Origin: Pseudomonadota bacterium
GTDB taxonomy: Bacteria > Pseudomonadota > Gammaproteobacteria > Burkholderiales > Burkholderiaceae_C
Length of the DNA: 64,000 bases
NCBI GenBank assembly: GCA_023387335.1
Contig: JAEWIF010000052.1
Span: 124,001 to 188,000, forward strand
Reading direction: 5' to 3'
Made by a program: the position numbers and the translations under genes. Position 1 is the stretch's first letter; each line of letters begins with the position of its first letter. The notes below the pieces were generated by a model. The model was not told the DNA's origin. It did not search any database and saw nothing but the letters and a program-made list of their open reading frames with translations. Positions 39,579 to 48,353 of the stretch are shown one piece after another.

Positions 39579-41003
39579 ATGGCTGAGCCCGCCTTCCTGG
39601 ACCTGGTCATCCGCAACGCCGTCGTCGCCACGGCGAGCGACACCTTCGCCTGCGACATCGGCATCCGCGGCGGGCGCATCGCCCTGCTGGGCGTTGGCCT
39701 GCCCGCCGGTGAGCGCGAGATCGACGCCGCCGGCCGGACCGTGACGCCGGGTGGCGTCGACGCCCACTGCCACCTCGACCAGCCGATGGAAGGCCCGGCG
39801 AAGATGGCCGACGACTTCGTGACCGGCAGCCGCTCGGCGGCCTGCGGCGGCACCACGACCATCATCCCGTTCGCCGCCCAGATGAAGGGCCAGTCGCTGC
39901 GCGCCGCGGTGACCGACTACCACGGGCGCGCCGAAGGCAAGTCCTGCATCGACTACGCCTTCCACCTGATCGTGAGCGACCCCACGCCGGAGGTGGTGGA
40001 GCGCGAACTGCCGTCGCTGATCGGCGAGGGCTACACCTCGTTCAAGGTCTATATGACCTACGACGACCTCAAGCTGGACGATGCGCAGATCCTGGACGTG
40101 CTGGACGTGGCCCGCACCCACGGCGCGCTGGCCATGGTGCACGCGGAGAACGCCGACTGCATCGAGTGGCTGACCAAGCGGCTGGAGGCCGCGGGCCGCA
40201 CGGCGCCGCGCTGGCACGCACATGCGCGGCCGATGCTGGTGGAGCGCGAGGCCACGCACCGCGCCATCGCGCTGTCCGAACTGGTGGACGTGCCCATCCT
40301 GATCGTGCACGTGTCCGGCCGCGAGGCGATCGAGCAGATCCGCTGGGCGCGCGGCCACGGCCTGTCGATCTTCGCGGAGACCTGCCCGCAGTACCTGTTC
40401 CTCACCGCCGAGGACCTGGGCATCGACGACAGCTACCTGGGCGCGCGCTGCATCTGCAGCCCGCCGCCGCGCGACAAGGCCAACCAGCAGCGCATCTGGG
40501 AAGGCCTGACCGACGGGCTGTTCACGGTGTTCTCCTCCGACCACGCGCCCTTCCGCTACGAAGACCCGGCGGGCAAGAAGATCGGCGGCCAGGAAGTCCC
40601 GTTCCGCCACATCCCCAACGGCATCCCCGGCCTGGAGACGCGGCTTCCGCTTCTCTATTCCGAAGGCGTGCTCGGCGGCCGCATCACGCTGCAGAAGTTC
40701 GTGGAGCTCACCGCCACCAATCCCGCCAAGGCGTACGGCCTGCATCCGCGCAAGGGGACGATCGCGGTGGGCAGCGACGCCGACCTGGTGATCTGGGACG
40801 AGCGCGAGGTCACGCTCGACAACGGCATGCTGCACCACGCCGTCGACTACACGCCCTACGAGGGCATGAAGCTCAAGGCCTGGCCCGGCCTCACGCTGTC
40901 GCGCGGCGAAGTCGTGTGGGACGGCCAGCGCTTCACCGGCCGGCCCGGCCGCGGCCGGTTCCTGCCGTGCGGCAGCCCTTCCCTTCTGCCCAAGCGCGCC
41001 TGA
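39579..41003 (+). CDS. Dihydropyrimidinase / hydantoinase-type cyclic amidohydrolase
   Basis: 474 residues of the urease-like amidohydrolase superfamily. Metal ligands are visible: H63 and H65 in GGVDAHCHLDQP, the carboxylated Lys156 in TSFKVYMTYDD, His188 in MVHAENAD, His near 243 in IVHVSGREA, and the catalytic Asp in FSSDHAPFRYEDP. DDFVTGSRSAACGGTTTIIPF and CSPPPRDKANQQ are typical of the D-hydantoinase/dihydropyrimidinase branch rather than allantoinase. It opens a cyclic amide or ureide ring in the cytosol, giving an N-carbamoyl or amide acid. It heads a rightward operon with a HyuE-like protein and a TRAP transporter. Confidence 0.9.
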   Translation: MAEPAFLDLVIRNAVVATASDTFACDIGIRGGRIALLGVGLPAGEREIDAAGRTVTPGGVDAHCHLDQPMEGPAKMADDFVTGSRSAACGGTTTIIPFAAQMKGQSLRAAVTDYHGRAEGKSCIDYAFHLIVSDPTPEVVERELPSLIGEGYTSFKVYMTYDDLKLDDAQILDVLDVARTHGALAMVHAENADCIEWLTKRLEAAGRTAPRWHAHARPMLVEREATHRAIALSELVDVPILIVHVSGREAIEQIRWARGHGLSIFAETCPQYLFLTAEDLGIDDSYLGARCICSPPPRDKANQQRIWEGLTDGLFTVFSSDHAPFRYEDPAGKKIGGQEVPFRHIPNGIPGLETRLPLLYSEGVLGGRITLQKFVELTATNPAKAYGLHPRKGTIAVGSDADLVIWDEREVTLDNGMLHHAVDYTPYEGMKLKAWPGLTLSRGEVVWDGQRFTGRPGRGRFLPCGSPSLLPKRA

Positions 41004-41013
41004 GGAGACAGGG

Positions 41014-41760
41014 ATGCGCCTGCTGCTGATCAATCCCAACATCTCCGACAGCGTGTCGGAGCTGATCCGCGCCGAAGCGCTGCGCAGCGCCTCGCCGGGC
41101 ACGGAGGTCGAGGTGCTCACCGCGCCCTTCGGCGTCGCCTACATCGAGACCCGGTTCGAGGCGCTGGTCGGCGCGTACGCGACCGCGCGACTGGCGGCGG
41201 AGCACTGCGCGCGCGCCGACGCCATCGTGGTCGCCGCCTTCGGCGACCCGGGCCTTTCCGGCCTGCGCGAGGTGATGCCGGTGCCCGTGACCGGCATGAC
41301 CGAAGCGGCGCTCGCCAGCGCCCACCTGCTGGGCCACCGCATTTCCATCATCGCGATCTCGCAGCGCATCCAGGCCTGGTACCGCGAAGTGGTCGAGGGC
41401 TACGGCTTCGGTTCGCGGCTGGCCAGCATCCGCGCGCTGGACCGCCCGATCTCCGCCATCGGCGGCGTGCAGCAGGAGCATGCGCAGGCGCTGAAGGCGC
41501 TGGCCGAACGCGCCGTCGACGAGGACGGTGCCGAAGTGATCGTCCTGGCGGGCGCGCCGCTCGCCGGGCTGGCCCGCTCGCTCCAGGGCCAGCTGCCCGT
41601 GCCCGTGGTCGACGGCGTCTCCAGCGCCGTGCGCCACGCCGAAACCCTGGCGGCGCTGAAGCCGGGCCGCGCGCGGCGCGGCAGCTTCGCCCTGCCTCCC
41701 GCCAAACCCCACCGCGGACTGCCGGACGCCATCGCGCGCCTGCTGGACGCGCCCCGCTGA
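41014..41760 (+). CDS. HyuE-like Asp/Glu/hydantoin racemase-family protein lacking the catalytic cysteines
   Basis: 248 residues. The fold is clear: RLLLINPNISDSVSELI at the start, IVVAAFGDPGLSGLREVMPVPVTGMTEAA, and EVIVLAGAPLAGLA near 174-187. True hydantoin and allantoin racemases have Cys just before FGDPG and in a L-G-C-A-G motif; here those places are Ala75 and Gly180, and the only Cys in the protein (Cys65) is elsewhere. It therefore should not racemise by the two-Cys mechanism. It begins 10 bp after the hydantoinase gene and surely works with it, as a lyase, hydrolase or binding partner. Confidence 0.82.
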   Translation: MRLLLINPNISDSVSELIRAEALRSASPGTEVEVLTAPFGVAYIETRFEALVGAYATARLAAEHCARADAIVVAAFGDPGLSGLREVMPVPVTGMTEAALASAHLLGHRISIIAISQRIQAWYREVVEGYGFGSRLASIRALDRPISAIGGVQQEHAQALKALAERAVDEDGAEVIVLAGAPLAGLARSLQGQLPVPVVDGVSSAVRHAETLAALKPGRARRGSFALPPAKPHRGLPDAIARLLDAPR

Positions 41761-41783
41761 ACCCACCCACCCGCAGGAGCCCC

Positions 41784-41828
41784 ATGAAAAATCCCACTCT
41801 CGCCGGCGGACCGGCCGCGCAGCCATGA
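41784..41828 (+). CDS. Putative 14-residue leader peptide coupled to the TRAP operon
   Basis: ATG at 41784 with an AGGAG ribosome site 4 bases before it starts the short frame MKNPTLAGGPAAQP. Its TGA overlaps the ATG of the TRAP small permease (ATGA). The permease ATG itself has no clear ribosome site, so translation of the short frame could deliver ribosomes to it. It may equally be the relic of an earlier start. Confidence 0.4.
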   Translation: MKNPTLAGGPAAQP

Positions 41829-42490
41829 AGACCCTGCTGCCGCCCGGCCGGACCAGCCGCACCGTCGCCGCCATCACCGACACCGCAGCGCTCGCGTGCG
41901 GCTGGTGGCTGATCGTCCTCTCCGCCGCCACCTGCGTGGAGATGCTGGGGCGCAAGGTCCTCGGCTTCAGCCTGCAGGGCGTGGACGAGATCGGCTCCTA
42001 CACCTACGCCATCGTGGGCAGCATCGGCTTCGCCCACACGCTGGTGACGCGCAGCCACACGCGGGTCGACTTCCTGATCTCGCGCTTCACGCCGCGGGTG
42101 CGCGCCGTGCTCAACCTGGCCGCGATGCTGACGCTGGCGGCGCTGGCGTTCCTCTGCCTGTGGCGCGGCACGGCCACGCTGGCCGAGAGCGTGGACCTGA
42201 AGTCCACCGCGTCGACGCCGCTGGCCACGCCGCTGTGGATCCCGCAGGCGCTCTGGCTCGCCGGCTACGTGCTGTTCGCGGTGGTGGCGGCCTGGGCCGC
42301 GATCGACGCGGCGAGGCTGTTCCTGCGCGGTGACGTCGAGGGCCTGAACGGCCGCTTCGGCCCGCAGACGCTGGACGAGGAGATCGAAGCCGAGACCGAC
42401 CTGCACATGCATGCGCAAGGCGACGCCGCCGAAACCGCGGCACCGGCAGCCGCGGCGGCCAGCCTGGAAACCGGAGGAGCGAAAGCATGA
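41825..42490 (+). CDS. TRAP transporter small permease (DctQ-type)
   Basis: 221 residues, longer than the usual ~170 because of a C-terminal Ala/Glu-rich tail. Four membrane helices are visible (ALACGWWLIVLSAATCVEMLG, VDEIGSYTYAIVGSIGFAHTL, AVLNLAAMLTLAALAFLCLW, LWLAGYVLFAVVAAWAAIDAARL), with SHTRVDFLISRF between helices 2 and 3 as in DctQ proteins. It pairs with the large permease to form the sodium- or proton-coupled inner membrane carrier. The ATG overlaps the stop of a short leader frame; its own stop overlaps the start of the large permease gene by 4 bp. Confidence 0.88.
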   Translation: MKTLLPPGRTSRTVAAITDTAALACGWWLIVLSAATCVEMLGRKVLGFSLQGVDEIGSYTYAIVGSIGFAHTLVTRSHTRVDFLISRFTPRVRAVLNLAAMLTLAALAFLCLWRGTATLAESVDLKSTASTPLATPLWIPQALWLAGYVLFAVVAAWAAIDAARLFLRGDVEGLNGRFGPQTLDEEIEAETDLHMHAQGDAAETAAPAAAAASLETGGAKA

Positions 42491-43794
42491 TCAGCCCCGT
42501 CGAAATCGCGATCGGCCTGGCGCTGATGCTGGGCCTGATGTTCCTCGGCCTGCACGTGGCCACGACCATGCTCGTGGTCGGCCTGCTGGGCGCCACGATC
42601 CACTTCGGCCTGCCCGCGTTCAACGCGCTGGGCGAGCAGCTGTGGGCCGCCGGCGAGGACTACCTGCTGCTGTCGATCCCGCTCTACATCCTGCTGGGCG
42701 AGATCCTGATGCGCGGGGGCGCCACCGACAAGATGTACCAGTCGCTCGCCGACTGGCTCAAGCGCCTGCCCGGCGGCCTGCTGCACACCAACATCGGCGC
42801 GTCGGCCCTGTTCTCCGCGGTGTCGGGTTCGTCGGTGGCGACCGCCGCGACGATCTCCACGGTCGCCCTGCCCTCGTTCCGCAACCGCGGCTACGACCAG
42901 CGCATGGTGCTCGGCTCCATCGCCGCCGGCGCGAGCCTGGGCAACCTGATCCCGCCGGGGGTGGCGTTCATCATCTACGGGTCGATGACCAACACCTCGG
43001 CGTCGCGCCTCTACATGGCCGGCATCGTGCCGGGCGCGATCATGACGGTGCTGTTCCTGCTCACCATCCTCGCGGTGTGCGTGTGGCGGCCGTCGATGGC
43101 GGGCCGCGCGGAGGGCCGCGTGGGCTGGGGCGAGCGCCTGCGCAACTCGGTGCACCTGGCCGGGCCGCTGGTGGTGTTCGGCGTGGTGATGGGCGGCATC
43201 TACACGGGCTGGGCCACCGTCACCGAGAGCGCCGCCCTGGGCGTGATCGTCTGCCTGCCGATCGCCGCCGCCTACCGCAAGCTCAACGTGAAGATGCTGC
43301 ACGAGTGCTTCCGCTCGACGCTGCGCCTCACGGCGATGACCGCGCTGATCCTGGTCGCCGCGCTGTACCTGAACTTCGTGCTGTCGATGCTGGGCGTGCC
43401 GCAGTCGCTGGCCGGCCTGATCAAGTCGCTCGAAGTGTCGCCGCTGGTGCTGTTGTGGGTGCTGGCCGTGATGTACGTGATCCTGGGCGTGGCTCTGGAG
43501 ACGATGCCGATGATGGTGGGCACGCTGCCGGTGGTGTTCCCCATCGTGCAGGCCGCCGGCATCGACCCCGTGTTCTTCGGCGTCTTCATGGTGCTGATGT
43601 GCGAGCTGTCGCTGCTCAGCCCGCCGATCGGCATGACCCTGTACGTGATCCAGGGCGTGCGCGGCGAGGGAAGCATCAACGAAGTCTTCCAGGGCACCCT
43701 GCCCTTCCTCGCGGCGATGGTGGCCATGACGGCCATCCTCATCCACTTCCCGGCGATCGCCACCTGGCTTCCCAACCTGATGTTCGGACGATGA
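42487..43794 (+). CDS. TRAP transporter large permease (DctM-type)
   Basis: 435 residues with about twelve membrane helices. Family marks include the opening EIAIGLALMLGLMFLGLHVATTMLVVG, IPLYILLGEILMRGG, LFSAVSGSSVATAATISTVALPSFRNRGYDQRMVLGSIAAGASLGNLIPPGVAFIIYGSMTNTS, and a second half ending LLSPPIGMTLYVIQGV. It is the transport-active subunit, taking substrate from the periplasmic receptor. It overlaps both neighbours by 4 bp, so small permease, large permease and first receptor are translated as one coupled set. Confidence 0.93.
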   Translation: MISPVEIAIGLALMLGLMFLGLHVATTMLVVGLLGATIHFGLPAFNALGEQLWAAGEDYLLLSIPLYILLGEILMRGGATDKMYQSLADWLKRLPGGLLHTNIGASALFSAVSGSSVATAATISTVALPSFRNRGYDQRMVLGSIAAGASLGNLIPPGVAFIIYGSMTNTSASRLYMAGIVPGAIMTVLFLLTILAVCVWRPSMAGRAEGRVGWGERLRNSVHLAGPLVVFGVVMGGIYTGWATVTESAALGVIVCLPIAAAYRKLNVKMLHECFRSTLRLTAMTALILVAALYLNFVLSMLGVPQSLAGLIKSLEVSPLVLLWVLAVMYVILGVALETMPMMVGTLPVVFPIVQAAGIDPVFFGVFMVLMCELSLLSPPIGMTLYVIQGVRGEGSINEVFQGTLPFLAAMVAMTAILIHFPAIATWLPNLMFGR

Positions 43795-44843
43795 CCCCCA
43801 TGAAACTCTCCCGGATCCTCCCCATCGCCGCGCTCGTGCTCGGCACGGTGGCCGCCCAGGCGCAGGCCCAGCAGCCGATCAAGCTGCGCGTCGCCGGCAA
43901 CTTCGTCGCCGCGGGCCTGCTGCAGCAGCAGAAGGAACAGCCCTTCTTCGACAACTTCGCCAAGGTCTCGGGCCTGCCGGCTGAGATCGAATACAAGCCG
44001 ATGGACGTGGTCGGCGTGAAGGACGTGGACGCGCTGCGCGTCATCAAGTCCGGCCTGTTCGACGTGGTGGCCCTGCGCTTGGCCCAGGCCTCGCGCGACG
44101 ACCCCACGCTGCTCGGCCCCGACATCGTCGGCCTGTCCACCGACTACGACACCGCGCGCAAGGTGTGGGACGCCTGGCGCGGCCCGCTCGACCAGCGGCT
44201 GCAGGAGCGCCATGGCGCCAAGCTGCTGGCGGTCTATCCGTTCGGTCCGCAGATCCTGTTCTGCAAGGGCGCGTTCACCAGCCTCGCCGACATGAAGGGC
44301 AAGAAGGTGCGCGTGAGCGACCAGGTGCTGGCCAAGTTCATGGAGAAGATCGGCGCCATCCCGGTGACGCTGGCCTTCGGCGAGACGCAGCAGGCGCTGG
44401 AGCGCGGCGTGACCGACTGCGCCATCACCGGCCCCAGCTCAGCCAACAGCGCCGGCTGGCCCGAGGTGACCACGCACGTGATGCCGCTCGGCTTCCAGGT
44501 GCACCAGGTGGCGTTCGCGATCAACCTGGCCAAGTGGAAGTCGCTGTCGCCCGACCAGCAGGCCAAGCTGACCGCCGCCTTCCAGAAGTTCGAGGGCGAG
44601 GCCTGGGCCTATTCGCGCGAACTCTGGGACGACGCCGCCCGCTGCAACGTGGGCAAGGAATGCCGCATCGGCAAGAAGTTCGCGATGAAGGAAGTGCAGC
44701 CGGGCGCGGCCGACCGCCAGCTGGTGGCCGACGCCGTGCGCACCGTCTCCTTCCCGCTGTGGGCGCAGGCCTGCGACAAGGTCCACGCCCAGTGTTCCGC
44801 CGCCTGGAAGCAGGCCATCGGCCCGATGGTCGGCCTGAAGTGA
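43791..44843 (+). CDS. TRAP transporter periplasmic receptor (DctP-type), first copy
   Basis: 350 residues from the ATG that overlaps the preceding stop; an ATG 9 bp later (MKLSRIL) would also serve. The signal peptide ends AQAQA near residue 27. The receptor body has GVKDVDALRVIKSGLFDVV, LADMKGKKVRVSDQVLAKFMEKIGAIPVTL with the Arg that binds carboxylates in DctP proteins, and GETQQALERGVTDCAI. The C-terminal part carries Cys pairs (AARCNVGKECRIG and ACDKVHAQCSA) that probably form disulfides. It delivers an organic acid to the permease. It is followed by a close paralogue 37 bp downstream. Confidence 0.9.
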   Translation: MTPMKLSRILPIAALVLGTVAAQAQAQQPIKLRVAGNFVAAGLLQQQKEQPFFDNFAKVSGLPAEIEYKPMDVVGVKDVDALRVIKSGLFDVVALRLAQASRDDPTLLGPDIVGLSTDYDTARKVWDAWRGPLDQRLQERHGAKLLAVYPFGPQILFCKGAFTSLADMKGKKVRVSDQVLAKFMEKIGAIPVTLAFGETQQALERGVTDCAITGPSSANSAGWPEVTTHVMPLGFQVHQVAFAINLAKWKSLSPDQQAKLTAAFQKFEGEAWAYSRELWDDAARCNVGKECRIGKKFAMKEVQPGAADRQLVADAVRTVSFPLWAQACDKVHAQCSAAWKQAIGPMVGLK

Positions 44844-44880
44844 TCCCCTCTCCCTCTCTCCAACCGAAAGGAAACGCGCC

Positions 44881-45918
44881 ATGAAGATCATGAAACTGGC
44901 CCTGGCCGCCGCAATGGCGCTGGGCGTCGCCGCCGCGCAGGCCGACAACCTCAAGCTGCGCGCCGCCGGCAACCTGGTGGCCACCGGCCTGATCCAGCAG
45001 ACCAAGGAACAGCCCTTCTTCGAGAACTTCTCGAAGAACACCGGCCTGCCCATCGACGTGGACTACAAGCCGATGGACGTGCTGGGCGTGAAGGACGCCG
45101 ACGGCCTGCGCGTGCTCAAGTCGGGCCTGTTCGACATCGTCACGCTGCGCCTGGCGCAGGTGTCGCGCGACGAGCCCTTCTTCCTCGGGCCCGACATCGT
45201 CGGCCTGTCGACCGACTACGAGACCGGCAGGAAGGTGGTCGACGCCTACCGCGAAGCTTTCGACAAGCGCCTGCAGGAGCGCTACAACGGCAAGCTGCTC
45301 GGCATCTACGCGTTCGGCCCGCAGGTGCTGTTCTGCAAGGTGCCGATCACCGGCCTCTCCGACCTGAAGGGCAGGAAGGTGCGCGTGTACGACGCCTCGC
45401 TCGCCAAGTTCATCGAGAAGATCGGCGGCATCCCGGTCACCATCGCTTTCGGCGAGACGCAGCAGGCGCTGGAGCGCGGCGTGACCGACTGCGCCATCAC
45501 CGGCCCGAGCTCGGCCAACTCGGCCGGCTGGCCCGAGGTGACAACGCACTTCATGCCGATCGGCTTCCAGATCGCGCTGAACGCCTACGCGATGAACCTG
45601 GACAAGTGGAAGAAGCTGCCGCCCGACCAGCAGGCCAAGCTGACCGCCGCCTTCCAGAAGTTCGAGGGCGAGGTCTGGACCTACTCCAAGGAACTGTTCG
45701 ACGACGCGGTGCGCTGCAACGTCGGCAAGGAGCCGTGCAAGACGGTCAAGAAGTTCAAGATGACGGAAGTGGCCGTCAAGCCCGCCGACCTCAAGATGAT
45801 CCACGACGCGCTCAACACCGTCTCGCTGCCGACCTGGAGCGAGGTCTGCGACAAGTCCTACGACAAGTGCTCCGCCACCTGGAAGCAGGCGGTGGGCCCG
45901 GTCGTCGGCAGCAAGTAA
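44881..45918 (+). CDS. TRAP transporter periplasmic receptor (DctP-type), second copy
   Basis: 345 residues, signal peptide ending AAQA near residue 20. It aligns with the preceding receptor over its whole length without large gaps; residues 191-223 are identical to 197-229 of the first copy, while the first hundred residues and the C-terminal third differ more. The binding segment reads LKGRKVRVYDASLAKFIEKIGGIPVTI, and the C-terminal Cys pairs are kept. The tandem pair shares one permease, so the two receptors most likely widen the range of related substrates. AAAGGAAACGCGCC stands before the ATG as ribosome site. Confidence 0.9.
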   Translation: MKIMKLALAAAMALGVAAAQADNLKLRAAGNLVATGLIQQTKEQPFFENFSKNTGLPIDVDYKPMDVLGVKDADGLRVLKSGLFDIVTLRLAQVSRDEPFFLGPDIVGLSTDYETGRKVVDAYREAFDKRLQERYNGKLLGIYAFGPQVLFCKVPITGLSDLKGRKVRVYDASLAKFIEKIGGIPVTIAFGETQQALERGVTDCAITGPSSANSAGWPEVTTHFMPIGFQIALNAYAMNLDKWKKLPPDQQAKLTAAFQKFEGEVWTYSKELFDDAVRCNVGKEPCKTVKKFKMTEVAVKPADLKMIHDALNTVSLPTWSEVCDKSYDKCSATWKQAVGPVVGSK

Positions 45919-45926
45919 GGCCGGCG

Positions 45927-47321
45927 ATGCCCTGGCAGCTTTCCGCCGTCGAACTGCAGCGCCGCTACCGCGACGGCAGCCTGACCCCCACCACGGTGGC
46001 GCAGGCCTGCCTCGCGCGGCTGGAGGCGGTGAACCCGCGCATCAACGCCGTGGTGGCGCGGCGCGATCCCGACTTCATGCGGGAAGCGGCCGCCTCCACC
46101 GAGCGCCATGCGCAGGGCAAGCCGCTGTCGCCGCTGGACGGCATCCCGCTGTCGGTGAAGGACAGCCTCTACACGGCCGACCAGCCGACCACGTGGGGCT
46201 GCCCGGCGCTGCGCGGGCACGCCACCGGCCAGGACGAGCTGGCCGTGGCGCGGGCCCGCGCCGCCGGGGCGCTGCTCATCGGCAAGACCAACGTTCCGGA
46301 GTTCGCGCTGGAGGGCTACACCGACAACCCGGTGTTCGGCGCCACGCGCAACCCCTGGAACCTGGACCTCACGCCGGGCGGCTCCAGCGGCGGCGCGGTC
46401 GCTTCCGTCGCGGCCGGCATCACGCCGCTGGCCATCGGCCAGGACGGCGGCGGCTCGATCCGCCGGCCGGCCTCGCACACCGGCCTGGTGGGCCTCAAGC
46501 CTTCGCTGTCGGCGGTGCCGCGCGAGCACGTGCTGCCCAGCCTGCTGCTGGATTTCGAGGTGATCGGGCCGCTGGCCCGCACCGTGGCCGACGCGCGCCT
46601 GCTGTTCGAGGTGATGCGAGGGCCGGCGGACGTGGATCGTTCGTCGCTGGCGGCGGAGCAGGCGCGAACGCGAGTTCGCCCCGCGAAGCAGCTGCGCATC
46701 CTGTACGTCGAACGCTTCGGCTCGGCGCCGCTCGATCCGCAGATCGCGGCCAGCATGCGGCAGGCGGTGCGGCGGCTGGAAGCGCTCGGCCACCGCGTGC
46801 AGCAAGGTCCGCTCCCCCTCGACCTGGACTTCTACGCCGAAGCCTGGCCGCAGATCGGCCAGGCCGGGCTCGCGCAGCTGTTCGATCGCCATCCGGACTG
46901 GGCCGCCCAGGCCTCGTCGAAATACCTCGACATGGCCGAAAAAGGCCGGCAGATCCCGGCCGCGCGCCTGTGGCAGGTGCTGGAACAGGTGAAGAAGCTG
47001 CGGCGCGACAGCGCGGCCCTGTTCGAGGCCATCGACGTGATCGTGCTGCCTTCGGCCGCCGCCCTGCCCTGGAAGGCGCAGGACGCCTACCCGACGCACA
47101 TCGACGGCCAGGAGGTCGGCCCGCGCGGCCACGCCGTCTACACCGGCTGGGTCAACGCCGCCGGTCTTCCGGGCTTGGCCCTGCCCTGCGAGCCTTCGCG
47201 CGAGGGCCTGCCCATCGGCATGCAGCTGGTGGGTCGCTATGGCAGCGACGACCTGCTGCTGGACCTGGGCGCGGCCTACGAAACCGCGCATCCGTGGGCG
47301 CACCGCCGCCCGGCGCTTTGA
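45927..47321 (+). CDS. Amidase signature family hydrolase
   Basis: 464 residues. The Ser-cisSer-Lys triad is visible: Lys78 in GIPLSVKDS, cis-Ser153 in TPGGSSGGAVASVAAG, nucleophile Ser177 in GQDGGGSIRRPAS. The rest follows the family: GLVGLKPSLSAVPR, and PGLALPCEPSREGLPIGMQLVGRYGSDDLLLDL near the end. It cleaves an amide or carbamoyl bond in the cytosol, and lies 8 bp after the second TRAP receptor. In this operon it is the natural second step after ring opening by the hydantoinase, releasing ammonia or a urea-derived group. The family is broad, so the exact bond is not known. Confidence 0.9.
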   Translation: MPWQLSAVELQRRYRDGSLTPTTVAQACLARLEAVNPRINAVVARRDPDFMREAAASTERHAQGKPLSPLDGIPLSVKDSLYTADQPTTWGCPALRGHATGQDELAVARARAAGALLIGKTNVPEFALEGYTDNPVFGATRNPWNLDLTPGGSSGGAVASVAAGITPLAIGQDGGGSIRRPASHTGLVGLKPSLSAVPREHVLPSLLLDFEVIGPLARTVADARLLFEVMRGPADVDRSSLAAEQARTRVRPAKQLRILYVERFGSAPLDPQIAASMRQAVRRLEALGHRVQQGPLPLDLDFYAEAWPQIGQAGLAQLFDRHPDWAAQASSKYLDMAEKGRQIPAARLWQVLEQVKKLRRDSAALFEAIDVIVLPSAAALPWKAQDAYPTHIDGQEVGPRGHAVYTGWVNAAGLPGLALPCEPSREGLPIGMQLVGRYGSDDLLLDLGAAYETAHPWAHRRPAL

Positions 47322-47341
47322 GCCATCGAGGAGACACGACC

Positions 47342-48319
47342 ATGCAAAGACGACTCGTGCTGCAGTCGGCCGCGGCGGGCGCCGCGACCCTCGCCCTCCC
47401 GTCCGTGCGGGCGCAAGCCTGGCCGGGCGGGCCGATCAAGCTGGTGGTCGGCTTCCCGCCCGGGGGCGGCGCCGACGCGCTGGCCCGCGTCCTCGGCCAG
47501 AAGCTCTCGGAAGTGTGGAAGCAGCCGGTCGTCATCGAGAACAAGGCCGGCGCCTCCGGCACGCTGGCCGCCGACTACGTGGCCCAGCAGGCCGGCGACG
47601 GCAGCACGCTCCTGCTCACGACGATCAACAGCCACGCGCTGGCGCCCGCCGTGCTGCCGAAGCTGCGCTACCACCCCGAGCGCGACTTCGTGCCGGTGGC
47701 GCTGCTGGGACTCACGCCCAACCTGCTGATCTGCGGCGCGCAGCAGCAGGCCAGGACGGTCAAGGATGTCGTGGCGCTGTGCAAGGCGCAGCCCGGGCGG
47801 GTCACGTTCGGCTCCGCGGGCGCGGGCACCGCGCAGCACTTCGCGCTGGAGCTGTTCAAGCTGCGCGCCCAACTGGATGCGCTGCACGTCCCCTACAAGG
47901 GCAGCGGCCCGCTGCTCACCGACCTGATCAGCGGGCAGATCCAGTACAGCTTCGAGACCATGACGGCGGCGACGCCGCACGTGAAGTCGGGGCGCGCGAT
48001 CGCGATCGCGCAGACGCGGGCCAATCGCGTCAAGGCCTACCCCGACGTGCCGACGATGCAGGAGCAGGGATTCGCCGGCTTCGAGACCTTCAACTGGTAC
48101 GGCATCTCGGGGCCGGCGAAGCTGCCCGCTTCGATCGCGCAGAAGATGAACGCGGACATCCAGACCGCGTTGCAGGCGCCGGAGGTCCGCGAGAAGTTCG
48201 AAGGCTTCGGGGTGGAGGACGGCGGCGGCTCGCGCGACCGGTTCGCCGAGCTGCAGCGCTCGGAGATCGCCAAGTGGGCGAAGGTCGCGAAGGAAGCCAA
48301 CGTGCGGGTCGACGGCTGA
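47342..48319 (+). CDS. Bug-family (TctC-type) periplasmic solute receptor
   Basis: 325 residues. The N-terminus MQRRLVLQSAAAGAATLALPSVRAQA is a signal peptide of Tat-like character (R-R-L-V-L-Q). The body has IKLVVGFPPGGGADALARVLGQKLSE, VVIENKAGASGTLAADYVAQ, RVTFGSAGAGTAQHFALELF, HVPYKGSGPLLTDLISGQI and YPDVPTMQEQGF, all Bug hallmarks. Bug proteins bind carboxylates or amides such as nicotinamide and amino acids. No TctA/TctB permease is nearby, as is common for Bug genes of Burkholderiales. It closes the rightward operon, 20 bp after the amidase gene, so an additional substrate-sensing or uptake role in the same pathway is likely. Confidence 0.9.
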   Translation: MQRRLVLQSAAAGAATLALPSVRAQAWPGGPIKLVVGFPPGGGADALARVLGQKLSEVWKQPVVIENKAGASGTLAADYVAQQAGDGSTLLLTTINSHALAPAVLPKLRYHPERDFVPVALLGLTPNLLICGAQQQARTVKDVVALCKAQPGRVTFGSAGAGTAQHFALELFKLRAQLDALHVPYKGSGPLLTDLISGQIQYSFETMTAATPHVKSGRAIAIAQTRANRVKAYPDVPTMQEQGFAGFETFNWYGISGPAKLPASIAQKMNADIQTALQAPEVREKFEGFGVEDGGGSRDRFAELQRSEIAKWAKVAKEANVRVDG

Positions 48320-48330
48320 ACCCCGCCCGG

Positions 48331-48353
48331 GCGGCGCGGCTCAGCCGTGCCGC
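48331..48353. terminator. Hairpin between convergent Bug receptor and aminotransferase genes
   Basis: GCGGCGCGGC pairs with GCCGTGCCGC around a TCA loop: a 10-bp stem with one G-T wobble, immediately after the stop of the leftward aminotransferase gene and 11 bp past the Bug receptor. Position favours a shared terminator; no clear T-run is present. Confidence 0.55.

Noticed and set aside
39579..41003. Allantoinase
   Set aside because: Motifs around the metal site (DDFVTGSRSAACGGTTT, CSPPPRDK) fit the hydantoinase/dihydropyrimidinase branch, and no allantoicase or ureidoglycolate gene is nearby despite the gcl operon.
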